Assembly: GCA_008704415.1 (NCBI GenBank)
Contig: VXIS01000045.1
Coordinates: forward strand, 124,001 to 188,000
Direction of reading: 5' to 3'
Length of the DNA stretch: 64,000 nucleotides
From: Sphaerosporella brunnea
Lineage: Eukaryota; Ascomycota; Pezizomycetes; Pezizales; Pyronemataceae
Below the pieces are notes generated by a model. It saw only the letters and a program-made list of their open reading frames with translations, had not been told where the DNA came from and searched no databases. Below, one piece after another: positions 1 to 10,091 of this stretch (the stretch's first letter is position 1; each line of letters begins with the position of its first letter). A program made the position numbers and the translations under genes.

Positions 1-85
1 CATAGACAAGACCGACCCCTCACCACAACCAATGCAAATCCCGCCCACCACAACTCCCGACGTCACCATCAGCCTCACCCTCACA

Positions 86-919
86 ATGACCACCCCCAAC
101 CCGGTCGATCTCCTCATCCTCGGCGCCGGCTGGACCTCCACCTTCCTCCTCCCGCTCCTGTCATCTCTCAACATCACGCACGCATCCACAACGCGTTCAG
201 GCCGCGACAACACGCTGCCCTTCACGTTCGACCCGCTGAGCTCCGACGCGGCGCCCTTCGCGCGTCTCCCTGCCGCCAAAACCGTGCTCATCACATTCCC
301 AATCACGGTCCCGGGCGCCAGCCGGACGTTGGTGGAGCTGTACACCTCGACCCACCACGGCGGCGGCGCGGGGGACGCGGCGTTCGTGCAGCTGGGCAGC
401 AGCGGGGTCTGGGCTGGCGCCGAGGGGACCGTGGATCGCCACGCGGCCGTGGATCGCAGCGCGCGCGCACTGGCCGAGAAAGAGATGATGGCGCTGGGCG
501 GGAGCGTGCTGAACCTAGCCGGGCTATGGGGGGGCGCGCGGGATCCGCGGGGGTGGGTAAGTCGTGTCGCAAAGAGCGCCGAACAGCTGGCCGGCAAGGG
601 AAGTTTGCACGTTATCCACGGCGAGGATGTGGCTGCGGCCGTCGTGGCTGTGCATAAAGCGTTCGAGAAGGCGAAAGGACAGAGGTGGTTGTTGACGGAT
701 TTGCGGAGCTATGATTGGTGGGATCTGGCGCTGGCGTGGGGGGAGGTTGAGAGGGATTGGGTTTTGGGGTTGCTGGAAGCGGAAGGAGAGAAAGGGGTGC
801 TGCCTCGGGAGCGGACGAAGAGGGGGCGCGCCCTGGATTCGAGCGAGTTTTGGAGGACGTTTGGGATTCTCCCAAAGAAGTCCTTGTACGATATAGCTGA
901 TGGTGGGGCCCACGAGTGA
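86..919 (+). CDS. Rossmann-fold NAD(P)-binding protein, fungal conserved family
   Basis: A single open frame of 277 codons from the ATG at 86. An upstream in-frame ATG at 32 would add 18 residues, but the ATG at 86 places the dinucleotide-binding segment (LLILGAGWTSTF) at the very N-terminus, as expected. This glycine motif (GAGWTS), the segment VLITFPI, the motif FIQLGS/FVQLGSSGVW and the late YDWWDLA motif resemble fungal proteins annotated as NAD(P)-binding or YeeZ/NAD-epimerase-like. The substrate is unknown. No intron, signal peptide or membrane segment is seen. It converges on SEC5 with a 300-base gap. The family call is by recall of conserved motifs; a function beyond nucleotide binding cannot be given. 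Confidence 0.75.
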   Translation: MTTPNPVDLLILGAGWTSTFLLPLLSSLNITHASTTRSGRDNTLPFTFDPLSSDAAPFARLPAAKTVLITFPITVPGASRTLVELYTSTHHGGGAGDAAFVQLGSSGVWAGAEGTVDRHAAVDRSARALAEKEMMALGGSVLNLAGLWGGARDPRGWVSRVAKSAEQLAGKGSLHVIHGEDVAAAVVAVHKAFEKAKGQRWLLTDLRSYDWWDLALAWGEVERDWVLGLLEAEGEKGVLPRERTKRGRALDSSEFWRTFGILPKKSLYDIADGGAHE

Positions 920-1217
920 GGAGATGTGATTGGAGTGCAGCTGCACGAATCGTCGCAAGCAGATGATTGACCAGGATGGATGGGCCGGATTAAATACAAC
1001 CAAATCACACGCCGCAAAATATGAGCGCAGGGATGTGAAAGTATGACAGCAGAAAAAAATGCAAAACGCCCTAGCACCGAACTGCCTAGTCCCCATTACC
1101 TCGCCTCGCCCTCCGTAATATGTGCATTAGTCCTTTTAGAACTGGGCTTTTTCGCGCGGAAACACAAGCTAGCATCAAGTCAGCGTCTATCCAAACCCCA
1201 AGAGAAGAACGTAAGGC

Positions 1218-4154
1218 TTACAATTCTGCCCTCGAAGACCGTCTGAGCGAACTCAGGAGCCTCTTCATCTCACCCAACTCATTCTGGAGTCCAGCTCTTG
1301 CATCTCCGTCGCTGCCACGATCAAGCTCCACATAGACTAGCTGCTGATATTCGCTCGACTTGGGTGTGTTGAACTGGCTCAGTGTCTGGTTCACAAACTC
1401 GACGTCCAGGGTGGCCTGCAGCAGCTCTCCCAGAGTAAACGTCCTCTTCTTCCGGAAGGCTTCCAGAATCTCTTTGGAAAACTGCTCGAGAAGGAACGAA
1501 ATCACCTGCTGGACCAGCGAGGGTGCGGTGATAGTGACCTGCGCATGCACATCGACCATGCAGAGGAGGGCGTCGTAGATATAAGGACGAACATCGACTG
1601 CCATTTTTCCTGGTGGCGGGGCCCAGGTCGGCGAGAACAAGCCGTTGCGGACAATGTCAGCGATCGTATTGACCAGCGGCGTCGTGTACTCGTCAAACAG
1701 CTGTTTGTCGATCTGCCCCAACGTATCCCGTATCGTTTTCGACTCCTCTGTGAGTTTGACAGAGAATGCGTTTTCAAATTGGCTGATCAACTCCGGCGCT
1801 ATCTCCGATCGAAGCAGTTGCAAATTGCTGAGTGTCAAGAGCATGCGAGTCTTCTTGTCCCGGCTGTCTATGGAGTGCGCTGTCAGATTCGCCGCAGTGA
1901 TAGCTGAACTGTGACCACCCAGCCCGCTCGTGTCCGACGAATCCTCAGTTTTGGCTGGAGATTGCGCGTTCTCAACCATTCCCTGAAGCGCCTTGTAGAG
2001 TGTGCGGACGAACTGGCCACGCACGTTTATAAGTAACTTGGCCGATGGTGGAGGTATGACGCTCGTCTCGCCGTTCCGCACGTTGTCCAAATAAATGATA
2101 CTCTGCATGCCACCAATGATTTCCTTTTCGAAGGCCAAGAAATAGCCAGGCATTTTTGTCACTCCTCGATTATCGGTAGGCCGAGTCCAGTCTTCCATGA
2201 GCTTGCAGTTCGCGGAATCTGTCAGCCAAGCAGCGGCCACGGCCTTGACCGTTCGTTCACGCGCCGTGGAGAGCATGCTTCGAAGTTCCTCCAGGACGCT
2301 TCCACGAAGACCAGCGAAAACCTCTGCAAGCGAGGCAGCAGCCTTTCCCAACAGTAACATCACTTTACCCATATAATGAACCGCACCGAGTGAGTTTGCT
2401 CCCGGTGGGAAAAATGCATACACATCATCGTCCTCCTGACCCCTCATTTTAGGTGCAGAGGGTGGTGGAAAATCAAGCTCTTTTGGCGTAGCGGATGCGG
2501 GTGTAAGTGGCGGCAGCGGACTGTACAGTGCAGATACATCGTCGATTGGAGGCTCTTGGAAAAATGTTACCATGCAGCTACGAACCTGAGCCACTAATTC
2601 TACGGCACTAGTTCGTAGAAATAGTACATCTTGATCGCTCAAGCGATGGTGTTTTCTGCTTTGATCATCAATCCCAACTGGGAGCAGGTTGTCGCCGTCT
2701 ATGAACGATTGGGCTACCTTCCAAAAGTTCAACAGCTCACCAAGAACCCCTGTGGAGGAATCCAGCATTGCCACCATGGTGTTGTGCACAACTTCCCAAA
2801 ATGCATTGATAGCAGGAATGTCAAACGACTTCTTGGAGTCGGAAGGAATCCAACGAGCTGGTGATCGTAGGTGGTGACCGATTGCCTGTGGACTGGGCGG
2901 CGATGCACGCAACACCTGTCTGCGAACAACTTCAGACGCTTAGCATACGAGAGACAAAGCGAGAGGCACCGGAAAACTAACCTTCAATCTCAACTCTCGA
3001 CCTCTCAAATACTGCTGTGATTCTGCCTTTGAGATAATCGTGCCGACTGATCAACCACGCTGCGATCGGATTTTCATCCACTCCTAGCTCCAGCAATATT
3101 TGGATGAGCTCCATATGGGTGTTGTCTTCCGTCTTGCACTCGACAAGCCGCTTCCAAGTATCTTTCTTGAATTCCTCAACCACGAATGTCACCTCATTCC
3201 ACATCTTCTCGGCGATGATGAGCTGGTGAATGTGTTCCTCCTTCACACCGCCGGCAAGGCCGGCTTTAGGATCAGGTACCAGGGCCCGCGAATCGTCCCA
3301 GTGTTGCCGTGCTTTCTGATACTCCTCCTGCAGAGCATCGTACTCCTTCCTCTTGATGCACTCCAGAATATTACTGGGGATATTCAGCATCGCTTCGTGT
3401 TTCTCCAAGGTGCCGAGCAGCAGCCTCAATCCTTCCTCTCTTCCCCGGCCCGACATTATTGGACCGAACACTTCATGTGCCTTCATATCGACCTCGTTGA
3501 GATAGCCTCGTATCTTGCCCACACCATATTCTGCCTCTTTGTCGTTACCAAGTACGTTCTCCTTCATTTCCCTGTAGACACCTTCAATCGTTGCTTTGGC
3601 GGTGACGAATCGATCAAAGTTGTTCTCGACGAGATCTTTGAGGGAGCCTGATTTCTGAGCAATTGACTGACTGAGGTAGTTGAGACCCTGCTGTAAGGTT
3701 GGAGTTGGGGTATTGGCGTGGACGTCGCGGAGGAAGACGGCTGGAGAGAAGTGTTTCGAAGAGACCAAGTATCGGCTCCCTATTCTCACCCGACAATCAG
3801 CGCAGTTCTCACTCGATAGGTAGCGAAAGTCAAATACTAACGCAGGCGCACATTGTCTTCGACAGGCAAGCCCCTCTGCTTCAGCACTCGCACCACGGAA
3901 TCGGTGCTTCCCAGTGGATCCGGCTCGTCCCGCGGCAATGTTGCCCCATCATACAATTCGGCCCCAATGAGTCCCTTGAGGGTTGACGAGACATTCTCCT
4001 CCTGCAGCACGGAATAACGAACGGTCGACTTGCGCCTCGTGTTTGCCTGCTGCTGTTGAGCATCGTCTACGGGGTCCGACCAAGCTGTCGGGAAAGGGTC
4101 TTGCAAGCGGTAATGTTTGAGGATCGAAGCTCCGTCAGTACGGGAAGCGGGCAT
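1218..4154 (-). CDS. SEC5: Exocyst complex component Sec5
   Basis: Three exons on the minus strand (4154-3842, 3779-2982, 2929-1218) join in frame to 940 codons plus stop. The exocyst tethers secretory vesicles to the plasma membrane at growing hyphal tips, and Sec5 is one of its eight subunits. The N-terminus (ILKHYRLQDPFPTAW) is the fungal Sec5 start. It is followed by FSPAVFLRDVH and the helical segment SLKDLVENNFDRFVTAKATI typical of the family. The C-terminal helical-bundle region (about residues 600-900) carries LLTLSNLQLL and IDKQLFDEYT. Introns of 62 and 52 bases have GTTAGT donors. The last intron was placed by frame, giving GVRRQVLRA across the join. The length is normal for filamentous fungi. 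It is head to head with the SF3b10 relic, about 260 bases apart. Confidence 0.93.
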
Positions 4155-4413
4155 GTTGCGGGGATATATAGACCGGGGGGGGGGGGCGAAGTGGGTTGAG
4201 ATGGATCTGGTATTGGGGTTGACAGCTTTGGGACGCGCAATCGGGGGCTGTTTGGGGAACGTGGGAGAGCTCTGTGTTGTTACACAGTTCTGTCTGCACG
4301 GCGTCTGTGTCACGAGCCAGCAGATTAGGAAAGCAAGCGCCTCGGCAAACACACGTCTTTCGAGCTCTCCACGACCATAACCACTGCGGCCACCACTTTG
4401 AGCTTGCTACAAC
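4155..4413. promoter_or_regulatory. Bidirectional promoter between SEC5 and the SF3b10 relic
   Basis: The start codons of SEC5 (minus) and the SF3b10 copy (plus) face away from each other across 259 bases. A run of 11 G lies just upstream of the SEC5 ATG (about 4177-4187). No TATA box is clear. The assignment is by position only. Confidence 0.4.
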
Positions 4414-4690
4414 ATGGCCGACAAGCTCCGCACGACACAGCAGCTCGAGCAGCTCCAGGCGCGCTATGTCGGCACCGGTCACGCAGACACGACAAAATTG
4501 TAGGTTTCTAACGCGTCCCTCAGTGAGTAGATCTCGAAGCTTCACCGCGACACCTATGCATCCTACATCGGACATGGCGATCGGCACCGGCGAGCCTATG
4601 GCGAAGCTGCGCACCACAGCTTATCGAGAAAATGATTCAGCCTGTGGGAAAGCCGCCGAGAAGGAAGATTAAGCCAGCTGGAGGGGGCTA
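4414..4690 (+). pseudogene. Decayed copy of SF3b10 (SF3B5/Ysf3) spliceosome gene
   Basis: The first exon reads MADKLRTTQQLEQLQARYVG followed by TGHADTTK, the exact start of SF3b subunit 5, a roughly 85-residue U2 snRNP protein. The rest is broken. The intron after DTTK is only about 24 bases (donor GTAGGT at 4500, CTAAC branch site, CAG). The expected FEW has become FE-stop (TGG to TAG). ISKLHRDTYASYIGH follows, and then the PPLLSY segment is missing. The frame jumps to MAIGTGEPMAKLRT, and one extra A shifts it again to QLIEKMIQPVGKPPRR. No single splice pattern restores the family sequence. Using a later AG at 4529-4530 gives an open frame ending at 4672, but its middle is unrelated to SF3b10. 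Either this is a recent pseudogene or the assembly has several errors here. Confidence 0.8.
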
Positions 4691-4931
4691 GATATTAATG
4701 GAGATCAAATGCTCCGCGGTTATCTATGGTGGCGGACAGCCCAGGTGGTTCATTCATTTTGCCGAACAACTACCGTACAATTCCTTATATACCGCGCACG
4801 CGGTGTTCAAAAGTCTGGGCGGTTAGGTTTTCTGAGAGTAGGACCCGGATGCCAGCCAACCTGACGTCAGGCAGGCGTTTCATTGACGTCCACCAACGGC
4901 GCACCACAAGACTGCATCACGCACCGAACAC

Positions 4932-5340
4932 TAGGGGTAATCAGAGCTGGACGGGTTGGGCGAGACGGAAATTTTTGGTCAAAAGATGCGGCCAATAGAA
5001 AGGAGCCGACCAGCCGGAGCTGTGATTCCCCCAGCCGGACAGCGTGAGTCGGACTCAAACGGTTGCGACGGATAGAGCGCGGCCGATGTCATAGTTACCG
5101 ATCCCATTCCCATACCGCCGCTGTGCACCGGCCTACCCAATTCTACTTTCAGACTCACGTCACGTTTCCGCACCTTTCCAACAAACTCGGTGAGCTCTTT
5201 TCTCAGTCGGAGTCGGGTCGACCAGACGGAAGTTTAAACGATCCGCAAACTCCTTGGGCCCAATCAGAGGGTGCCGAGCCTTGCCCAGCCTCGTTCCAAC
5301 TTTCCGTCTCGTCCAACCCGTCCAGCTCTGATTACCCCTA
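4932..5340. mobile_element. MITE nested in the pogo-like element
   Basis: A 409-bp element with 40-bp terminal inverted repeats (4932-4971 and 5301-5340) that differ at one position. The ends read TAGGGGTAATCAGAG inward, and TA at both tips is consistent with a TA target duplication. There is no coding capacity. It lies inside the left half of the larger 1.7-kb element, so it inserted later. The near-identity of its two ends supports a fairly recent insertion. Confidence 0.75.
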
Positions 5341-5737
5341 CTGAACCCCGCAGCATCTGAACAGCCCCAGCCCAGTATGTTCCCAGGACCTTGAAATGCA
5401 TGGAAAACTGACTTGTGAGCGAAGGGATGAGCACATAAAACTACGACATTCTCAATCAAGTGCGGGAGGAGGCGGACCATCTTCCAACTCCACCCCGACA
5501 GTATGTTGACCGCGCTGTGGGCTCGGCATCCCAGGCACATACTACTAGTTCTAGTAGTACTAGCATGGAGAGGGAGCTCTGCCTGAGCATCGGCGGCGGC
5601 AGCATGGAGAGCAATACCAAGAGGCACGGCCCCGACGTCAAGGCCACAAACCAATCCCCGTCGGTGCCCGTTGCACAAACTCTCTAACGTTCCCGCCAGC
5701 GGTAGAGGCAGTAGAGGGCCGTCCCCCGCTGGCACCT

Positions 5738-6262
5738 ATGCAACAAAGCCATACGAGAACGCGCATTGTGAATTTCTTAAAGCGCAAGGCTACGACGGCA
5801 TTTATTCCAGAAGGCCTGACAGGCTATGTGCGGCCACTCGATACGCATGTCAACAAATCGGTGAAGCAACATATCAGCGACTATCTTGAGGAAAAGATAG
5901 AAGAGAATTGGCATAGCGATTTCCCTGGTAAGGCAAATGTTCGGGTGTGGGAGCGTCGGATTTTGATTACTCACTGCATCGCTGACGCATGGGAAAAGCT
6001 CCATAATGAGCAAGGAGATGTCATTCGCAAGTCGTTTCAGCAGACTGGGATTTCTTTGAATCCTAATGGTTCAGAAGATCACCTTCTGAAGGTCATAGAT
6101 CTACTACATCTTGCCAAGAAAATTGGTAGTAGCGAGGTTTGGGGAGCCAGAGGTTTGAGTTGTGATTTGGAGCCGGGCGTGGTGGGGGAGGAAAAGCAGG
6201 CGCCGGACCGGGGGTGGGCTTCTGCAGGAGGACAATTGGCCACATCTTTTACGACTGCTTGA
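5738..6262 (+). pseudogene. Pogo-type DDE transposase C-terminal fragment
   Basis: The open frame reads IPEGLTGYVRPLDTHVNKSV followed by KQHISDYLEE, then RRILITHCIADAWEKLH and IRKSFQQTGISLNPNGSEDH. This is the conserved end of the DDE_1 (pogo/Tigger/Fot1-type) endonuclease: the proline-rich turn with PLD, then ITH..AWE and the KSF..GI motif. The upstream DDE core is absent, and the frame after NPNGSEDH degenerates. It lies between the inverted repeats at 4771 and 6467 and is the coding remnant of that element. Confidence 0.7.
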
Positions 6263-6786
6263 CCAAAAGGATGCTGTGCCACAGGATATTGAGGCCAAAG
6301 AGTGGGAGGATGATGATGATGAAATTGCTGTACAAGTGTAATTATCAGTTTCTGAGCTGTTTCTGGCGCGCTGCACCTGTTGCTGCCTACCCCCCTAGTA
6401 CCGGCACTTGGTATAATAAAGTTGCGCAGTACTTCAAAATGCGCGGTATATAAGGAATTATACGGTAAGCTTAATACGACAATTTCGAGTGATATACTGT
6501 GCTTGTTTGCATATAATCTCACTCGAGGGTTCATTTGGGCTCGCCCCGCAAAATTTCAAGTGCTATCTCTCCCACAACCAGATGGCCCTTGGACGGGCGA
6601 AACAGGGGTTGATCTCTCCTATGCAGTAGTCTATTGATCTAACCGTACAAGGCAAGAAAAGAGTCTATTGATCTAACTGTACACGTCCTAATTATGCCAT
6701 CGAGAAAAGCACGTACTAGAACCCTCACCCTCACCCTCAGACTTATATGAGAGCGTATACGGCCTTGGGAGCGTATGCGGCGTTGG

Positions 6787-7332
6787 AGCTGACGGATATG
6801 CCGACTAAGAGCCGACTGGGAGCTGACGGATAGGCCTAGTAAGAGCCGACTGGGAGGTGACGAATAGGCCGACTGAGAGCTGTCGGACAGGCCTAGTAAG
6901 AGCCGACTGGGAGCTGTCGGATAGGCCTAGTAAGAGCCGACTGGGAGGTGACGAATAGGCCGACTGAGAGCTGTCGGATAGGCCTAGTAAGAGCCGACTG
7001 GGAGCTGTCGGATAGGCCTAGTAAGAGCCGACTGGGAGGTGACGAATAGGCCGACTGAGAGCTGTCGGACAGGCCTAGTAAGAGCCGACTGAGAGCTGTC
7101 GGACAGGCCTAGTAAGAGCCGACTGGGAGCTGTCGGACAGGCCTAGTAAGAGCCGACTGGGAGCTGTCGGACAGGCCTAGTAAGAGCCGACTGGGAGCTG
7201 TCGGACAGGCCTAGTAAGAGCCGACTGGGAGCTGTCGGACAGGCCTAGTAAGAGCCGACTGGGAGCTGTCGGACAGGCCTAGTAAGAGCCGACTGGGAGG
7301 TGACGGATAGGCCGACTAAGAGCTAACGGATT
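6787..7332. repeat. 34-bp minisatellite array inside the 98-bp TIR element
   Basis: The unit reads roughly AAGAGCCGACTGGGAGCTGT then CGGACAGGCCTAGT. About 15 complete or shortened copies occur. Variants swap GGAGCTGTCGG for GGAGGTGACGAAT and drop part of the unit. Copies nearest the right end are the most uniform. A 23-base word (GGGAGCGTATGCGGCGTTGG AGC) flanks the array on both sides, near 6767 and 7352. Confidence 0.9.
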
Positions 7333-7874
7333 GTCAGCCTAGGAGCAGCTATGGGAGCGTATGCGGCGTTGGAGCAGCTGGAACAGCCACGTAGGTGAAG
7401 CAGGCGGCCTCCATCGGTCGATTCGGTGCAGATACGAACGTTATCTTCAGCTCTGTTGACGAATTCATGCCGTTACGTATCTATTCATGCTGTTGAGGAC
7501 GTCTAGTTACTGCGGGGGTTGGTCAACCGAAGCCATTAAACTCCTTTTAGCAGCTCAGTCCGGGCCGAGCCGCACTAGCAGCCGCACCTTCAGCCGCACC
7601 GCACCTTTCACCTACACGTCAGCATCAACCTACACCGTTTTCTACTCTGTCTCGGCTCCTACTGCTCTGCTTCGGCACCAACTCCACCTACACAGCAGCT
7701 CCTACTCCACCTACGTGGCTGCTCTGTCTCACTTCAGCTGCTCTGCTTCGACATCTGCTCCGGTGGCACATTCGTCAGTACTGCTCTGTCGCCGCCTATG
7801 TTGATGGTGTTTTGACTTACATATAGGCCAGAGGTCGCCCCTACTCACACAGCAACAGCCACTCGAGTTCCGCA

Positions 7875-8423
7875 ATGCCGCCGCAAAGAATGAAACCCAC
7901 AAAGCAAGAATGCTTGCAGCGTCGACACAACCCTCTGAGGCGTCCAAGCCCCGCTCGAACGTCAGCACCTCCTGCCGAAGGCGATAAAGCCGACGATACC
8001 ATGAATGCCGACAACAACGATGCTCTCCACGTTGAAATCGCCTTGCTCCGCGCCGAGCTTGCCAACCTCCGTGCCAGACATGACGACGTCTGTGACCGAT
8101 ATGCCAAGCTTTCTTCACGAATCATCGCGGAGCAAGATCATACCATCGCAAAGCAAGCTCATACCATCGCAGAGCTGAAAGCTGCTCTCGAGGACGAGAA
8201 AACCCGCCGGTGTGTGTTACAAAGTTGATTGCAAAGTATTTTCATCTTATATCTCCCTGACCGGTCAGCTAACCACTGTTTTTTGTTTTTTTGCAGACTG
8301 CTCCTTCAACTCGCAGTTACAGGCATGGTGGAACGAAGACGGCGCCTCGACTCCTTGGAACGATCTAGCAGCGGTAGGCTGGGGGAATTTTGGGGTGTTG
8401 ACAAGCGCCGATGCCGACCTTGA
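7875..8423 (+). CDS. Small basic coiled-coil protein encoded by the TIR element
   Basis: Two exons (7875-8209 and 8297-8423) join in frame to 153 codons. The intron has a GTGTGT donor and a long T-rich acceptor ending GCAG. The N-terminal 50 residues are Pro/Arg/Ala-rich. Residues about 50-115 form a coiled coil with regular leucines (LRAELANLRARH) and two near-copies of the word DHTIAKQ/AHTIAE. The C-terminus is highly basic (MVERRRRLDSLE) and ends GVDKRRCRP. Nothing resembles a DDE, RNase H, tyrosine recombinase or reverse transcriptase domain. Because it sits between the perfect inverted repeats, it is probably element-borne. Function is unknown; a DNA-binding or dimerising accessory factor is only a guess from composition. 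Confidence 0.5.
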
Positions 8424-8576
8424 GTCTACCTACGTACCCAGTGTATGTTAGTCGTGTCTGCACCCGGGCTTAGCTAACTAGTACAATGTAGGAATGACGG
8501 TCTGGTTCAAGCACTCTTCTTCGCCTTGGTCTTCGCGCCTTACTAGACATGAATCTCCGGTATTGGGTACTTGTGC

Positions 8577-8770
8577 CAGCCTTTAAAGGCGGCCGGCGGC
8601 ATGCCTCGGGAGGCTGCCGTCGGCTTAAGGATTGGGGACGTACCAGCCTTTAGAGGCGGCCGGCGGCATGCCTCGGGAGGCTGCTGTCGGCTTAAGGCAC
8701 AGTATCAGACTGGGGAGGCAGCCTGTAAAGGCTGTCGGCGGCATGCCTCGGGAGGCTGCCGCATTCTGTC
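8577..8770. repeat. Three tandem GC-rich palindromic repeats
   Basis: The word GCGGCATGCCTCGGGAGGCTG occurs three times at spacings of about 65-75 bases (near 8593, 8660 and 8740). Each copy has flanks GGCGGCCG or GGCTGTCG and GTCGGCTTAAGG. Each copy contains the short inverted words CCTCGGGAGG and GCATGC and could fold. They lie just inside the right terminal repeat of the 2.3-kb element. Confidence 0.8.
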
Positions 8771-8915
8771 TTTTAATGGCGCGGGGGGGATCCGGTTTTG
8801 CTGGTATTTTCTTGCCATGTACAGTTAGATCAATAGACTCTTTTCTTGCCTTGTACGGTTAGATCAATAGACTACTGCATAGGAGAGATCAACCCCTGTT
8901 TCGCCCGTCCAAGGG

Positions 8916-10091
8916 ATAATTTAATTTTTGTCGTTGTAGACTATTAGGGAAGATCCTTCTCTGTAAATCTATGGAGCTATTTTCTCCACTTTCTTTGTTG
9001 TGATCGCGATGTCCGGGGTCAACATGTTGGAACTGTTTTTTGGTGAGGTGGGCTGGTTCTGGGTGTCCGCCACCATAGATCATAGCCACGAAGGTGCTTC
9101 TTCTTCCGGATCCTCTCCACAAGTACCTGTCAAAGTACACGTTCAATGGCTTGGCTGGAGTATCCAAATGGGCGATGATTCTCGGACATGTAGAGGAGAG
9201 TGTGGAGGTATCCATGATGATAAGAGTTCATCGCAGCTGAGCAACATGGTCGCTTTTCCTCCTGGGTGGCTATGTAAATTTCAAGTTGTAGCCCCGATTT
9301 CATGAACCTGTGTGCATCTATGATGGCTGGCCATTCAGGGTAAGAGCTCTTACCTCTTACCTCTTACCTCGATATTGCGATACCCGCAACATTTAGGCCG
9401 CGTTTGGTAGGCAAACTCGTACTAACAGTACAGAGTCGTGAAGTTAGCGTCTCCAACCGATATCGACCCGGCACGGACTGAGTCGTGAGGTCAACAAAAT
9501 ATGTATATAGAAAATCAACAGGGCCTGCCATAGATGACTTAGGATCACTTAGCACCCTGTTCGACCTTGTGGTTTGGTGGAAGGCAGTGCGGCATCAAGA
9601 TTTTGCTATTTGGTTTAGGCTCGCACCTTCTGCAATAGGAATACTGTGAAAGGTATACAGCAGTATGATAAGGCTTTGAAGGTTCCGAAACCAAGTTAAC
9701 ATAGTCATAGATTGACTTAGGGCCTTGGGGACAGTAAAAGCTAAGACCATGGGGAAAAATCATCGCTGCTCCCTCGCCATACTGTAGAGTCCCCTCACCT
9801 ATAACAGATTGCTAGCCCAACCACGAAGTAATGAGACGTCGACTATTTGCTTGTTTTATGCGATGGAATAGTCCATATAAGCCCAGCAGTGGTCTGAGGT
9901 TGCTGCGTCTCCGAATGAGTAAAACTATAGAATATTGGCACCGCAGCTACCAATTTTCCTCAATGTTCATGTTATTTATCCTATTTGCACTAGCCTAGAA
10001 CATAAAGCGCCATTGGAAAGGCTTGAATGTGGCCATTTACTTGGCTTGGATACTTCAGTGGATGGTTGGTTTCCCGTACCCTACCATCTAC
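8916..10091. other. Unassigned island sequence
   Basis: No gene is recognised. A minus-strand frame at 8889-9215 contains YLWRGSGRRSTFVAMIYGGG but matches no family I know and overlaps the end of the neighbouring element. A short run of TTACCTC repeats lies at 9346-9370. This stretch is probably old mobile-element sequence. Confidence 0.4.

Larger units (their letters stand above)
4771..6467. mobile_element. Degenerate pogo/Tc1-mariner-like DNA transposon
   Basis: The element is bounded by 27-bp inverted repeats, 4771-4797 and 6441-6467, with one mismatch. They begin TACCGTA and end ATACCGCGC. TA at both outer ends fits the TA target duplication of the Tc1/mariner/pogo group. About 1.7 kb lies between them. 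The right half holds the C-terminal part of a DDE transposase (5738-6262), and the left half is interrupted by a separate MITE (4932-5340). No intact transposase frame remains, so it is not autonomous. Confidence 0.7.
6586..8915. mobile_element. 2.3-kb element with perfect 98-bp terminal inverted repeats
   Basis: Positions 6586-6683 and the reverse complement of 8818-8915 are identical over 98 bases. Each end starts CCCTTGGACGGGCGAAACAG and carries two copies of a roughly 20-base subterminal word, AGTCTATTGATCTAAC. No target-site duplication is visible (left flank ...GATGG, right flank ATAAT...). Between the ends lie a 34-bp minisatellite (6787-7332), a spliced gene for a small coiled-coil protein (7875-8423) and three copies of a GC-rich palindromic repeat (8577-8770). 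No transposase is recognised. The identical ends argue for recent activity or gene conversion. I cannot assign it to a named superfamily. Confidence 0.7.

Noticed and set aside
8889..9215. Minus-strand frame with YLWRGSGRRSTFVAMIYGGG as a retroelement fragment
   Set aside because: No recognisable gag, protease, reverse transcriptase or integrase motif; left unassigned.
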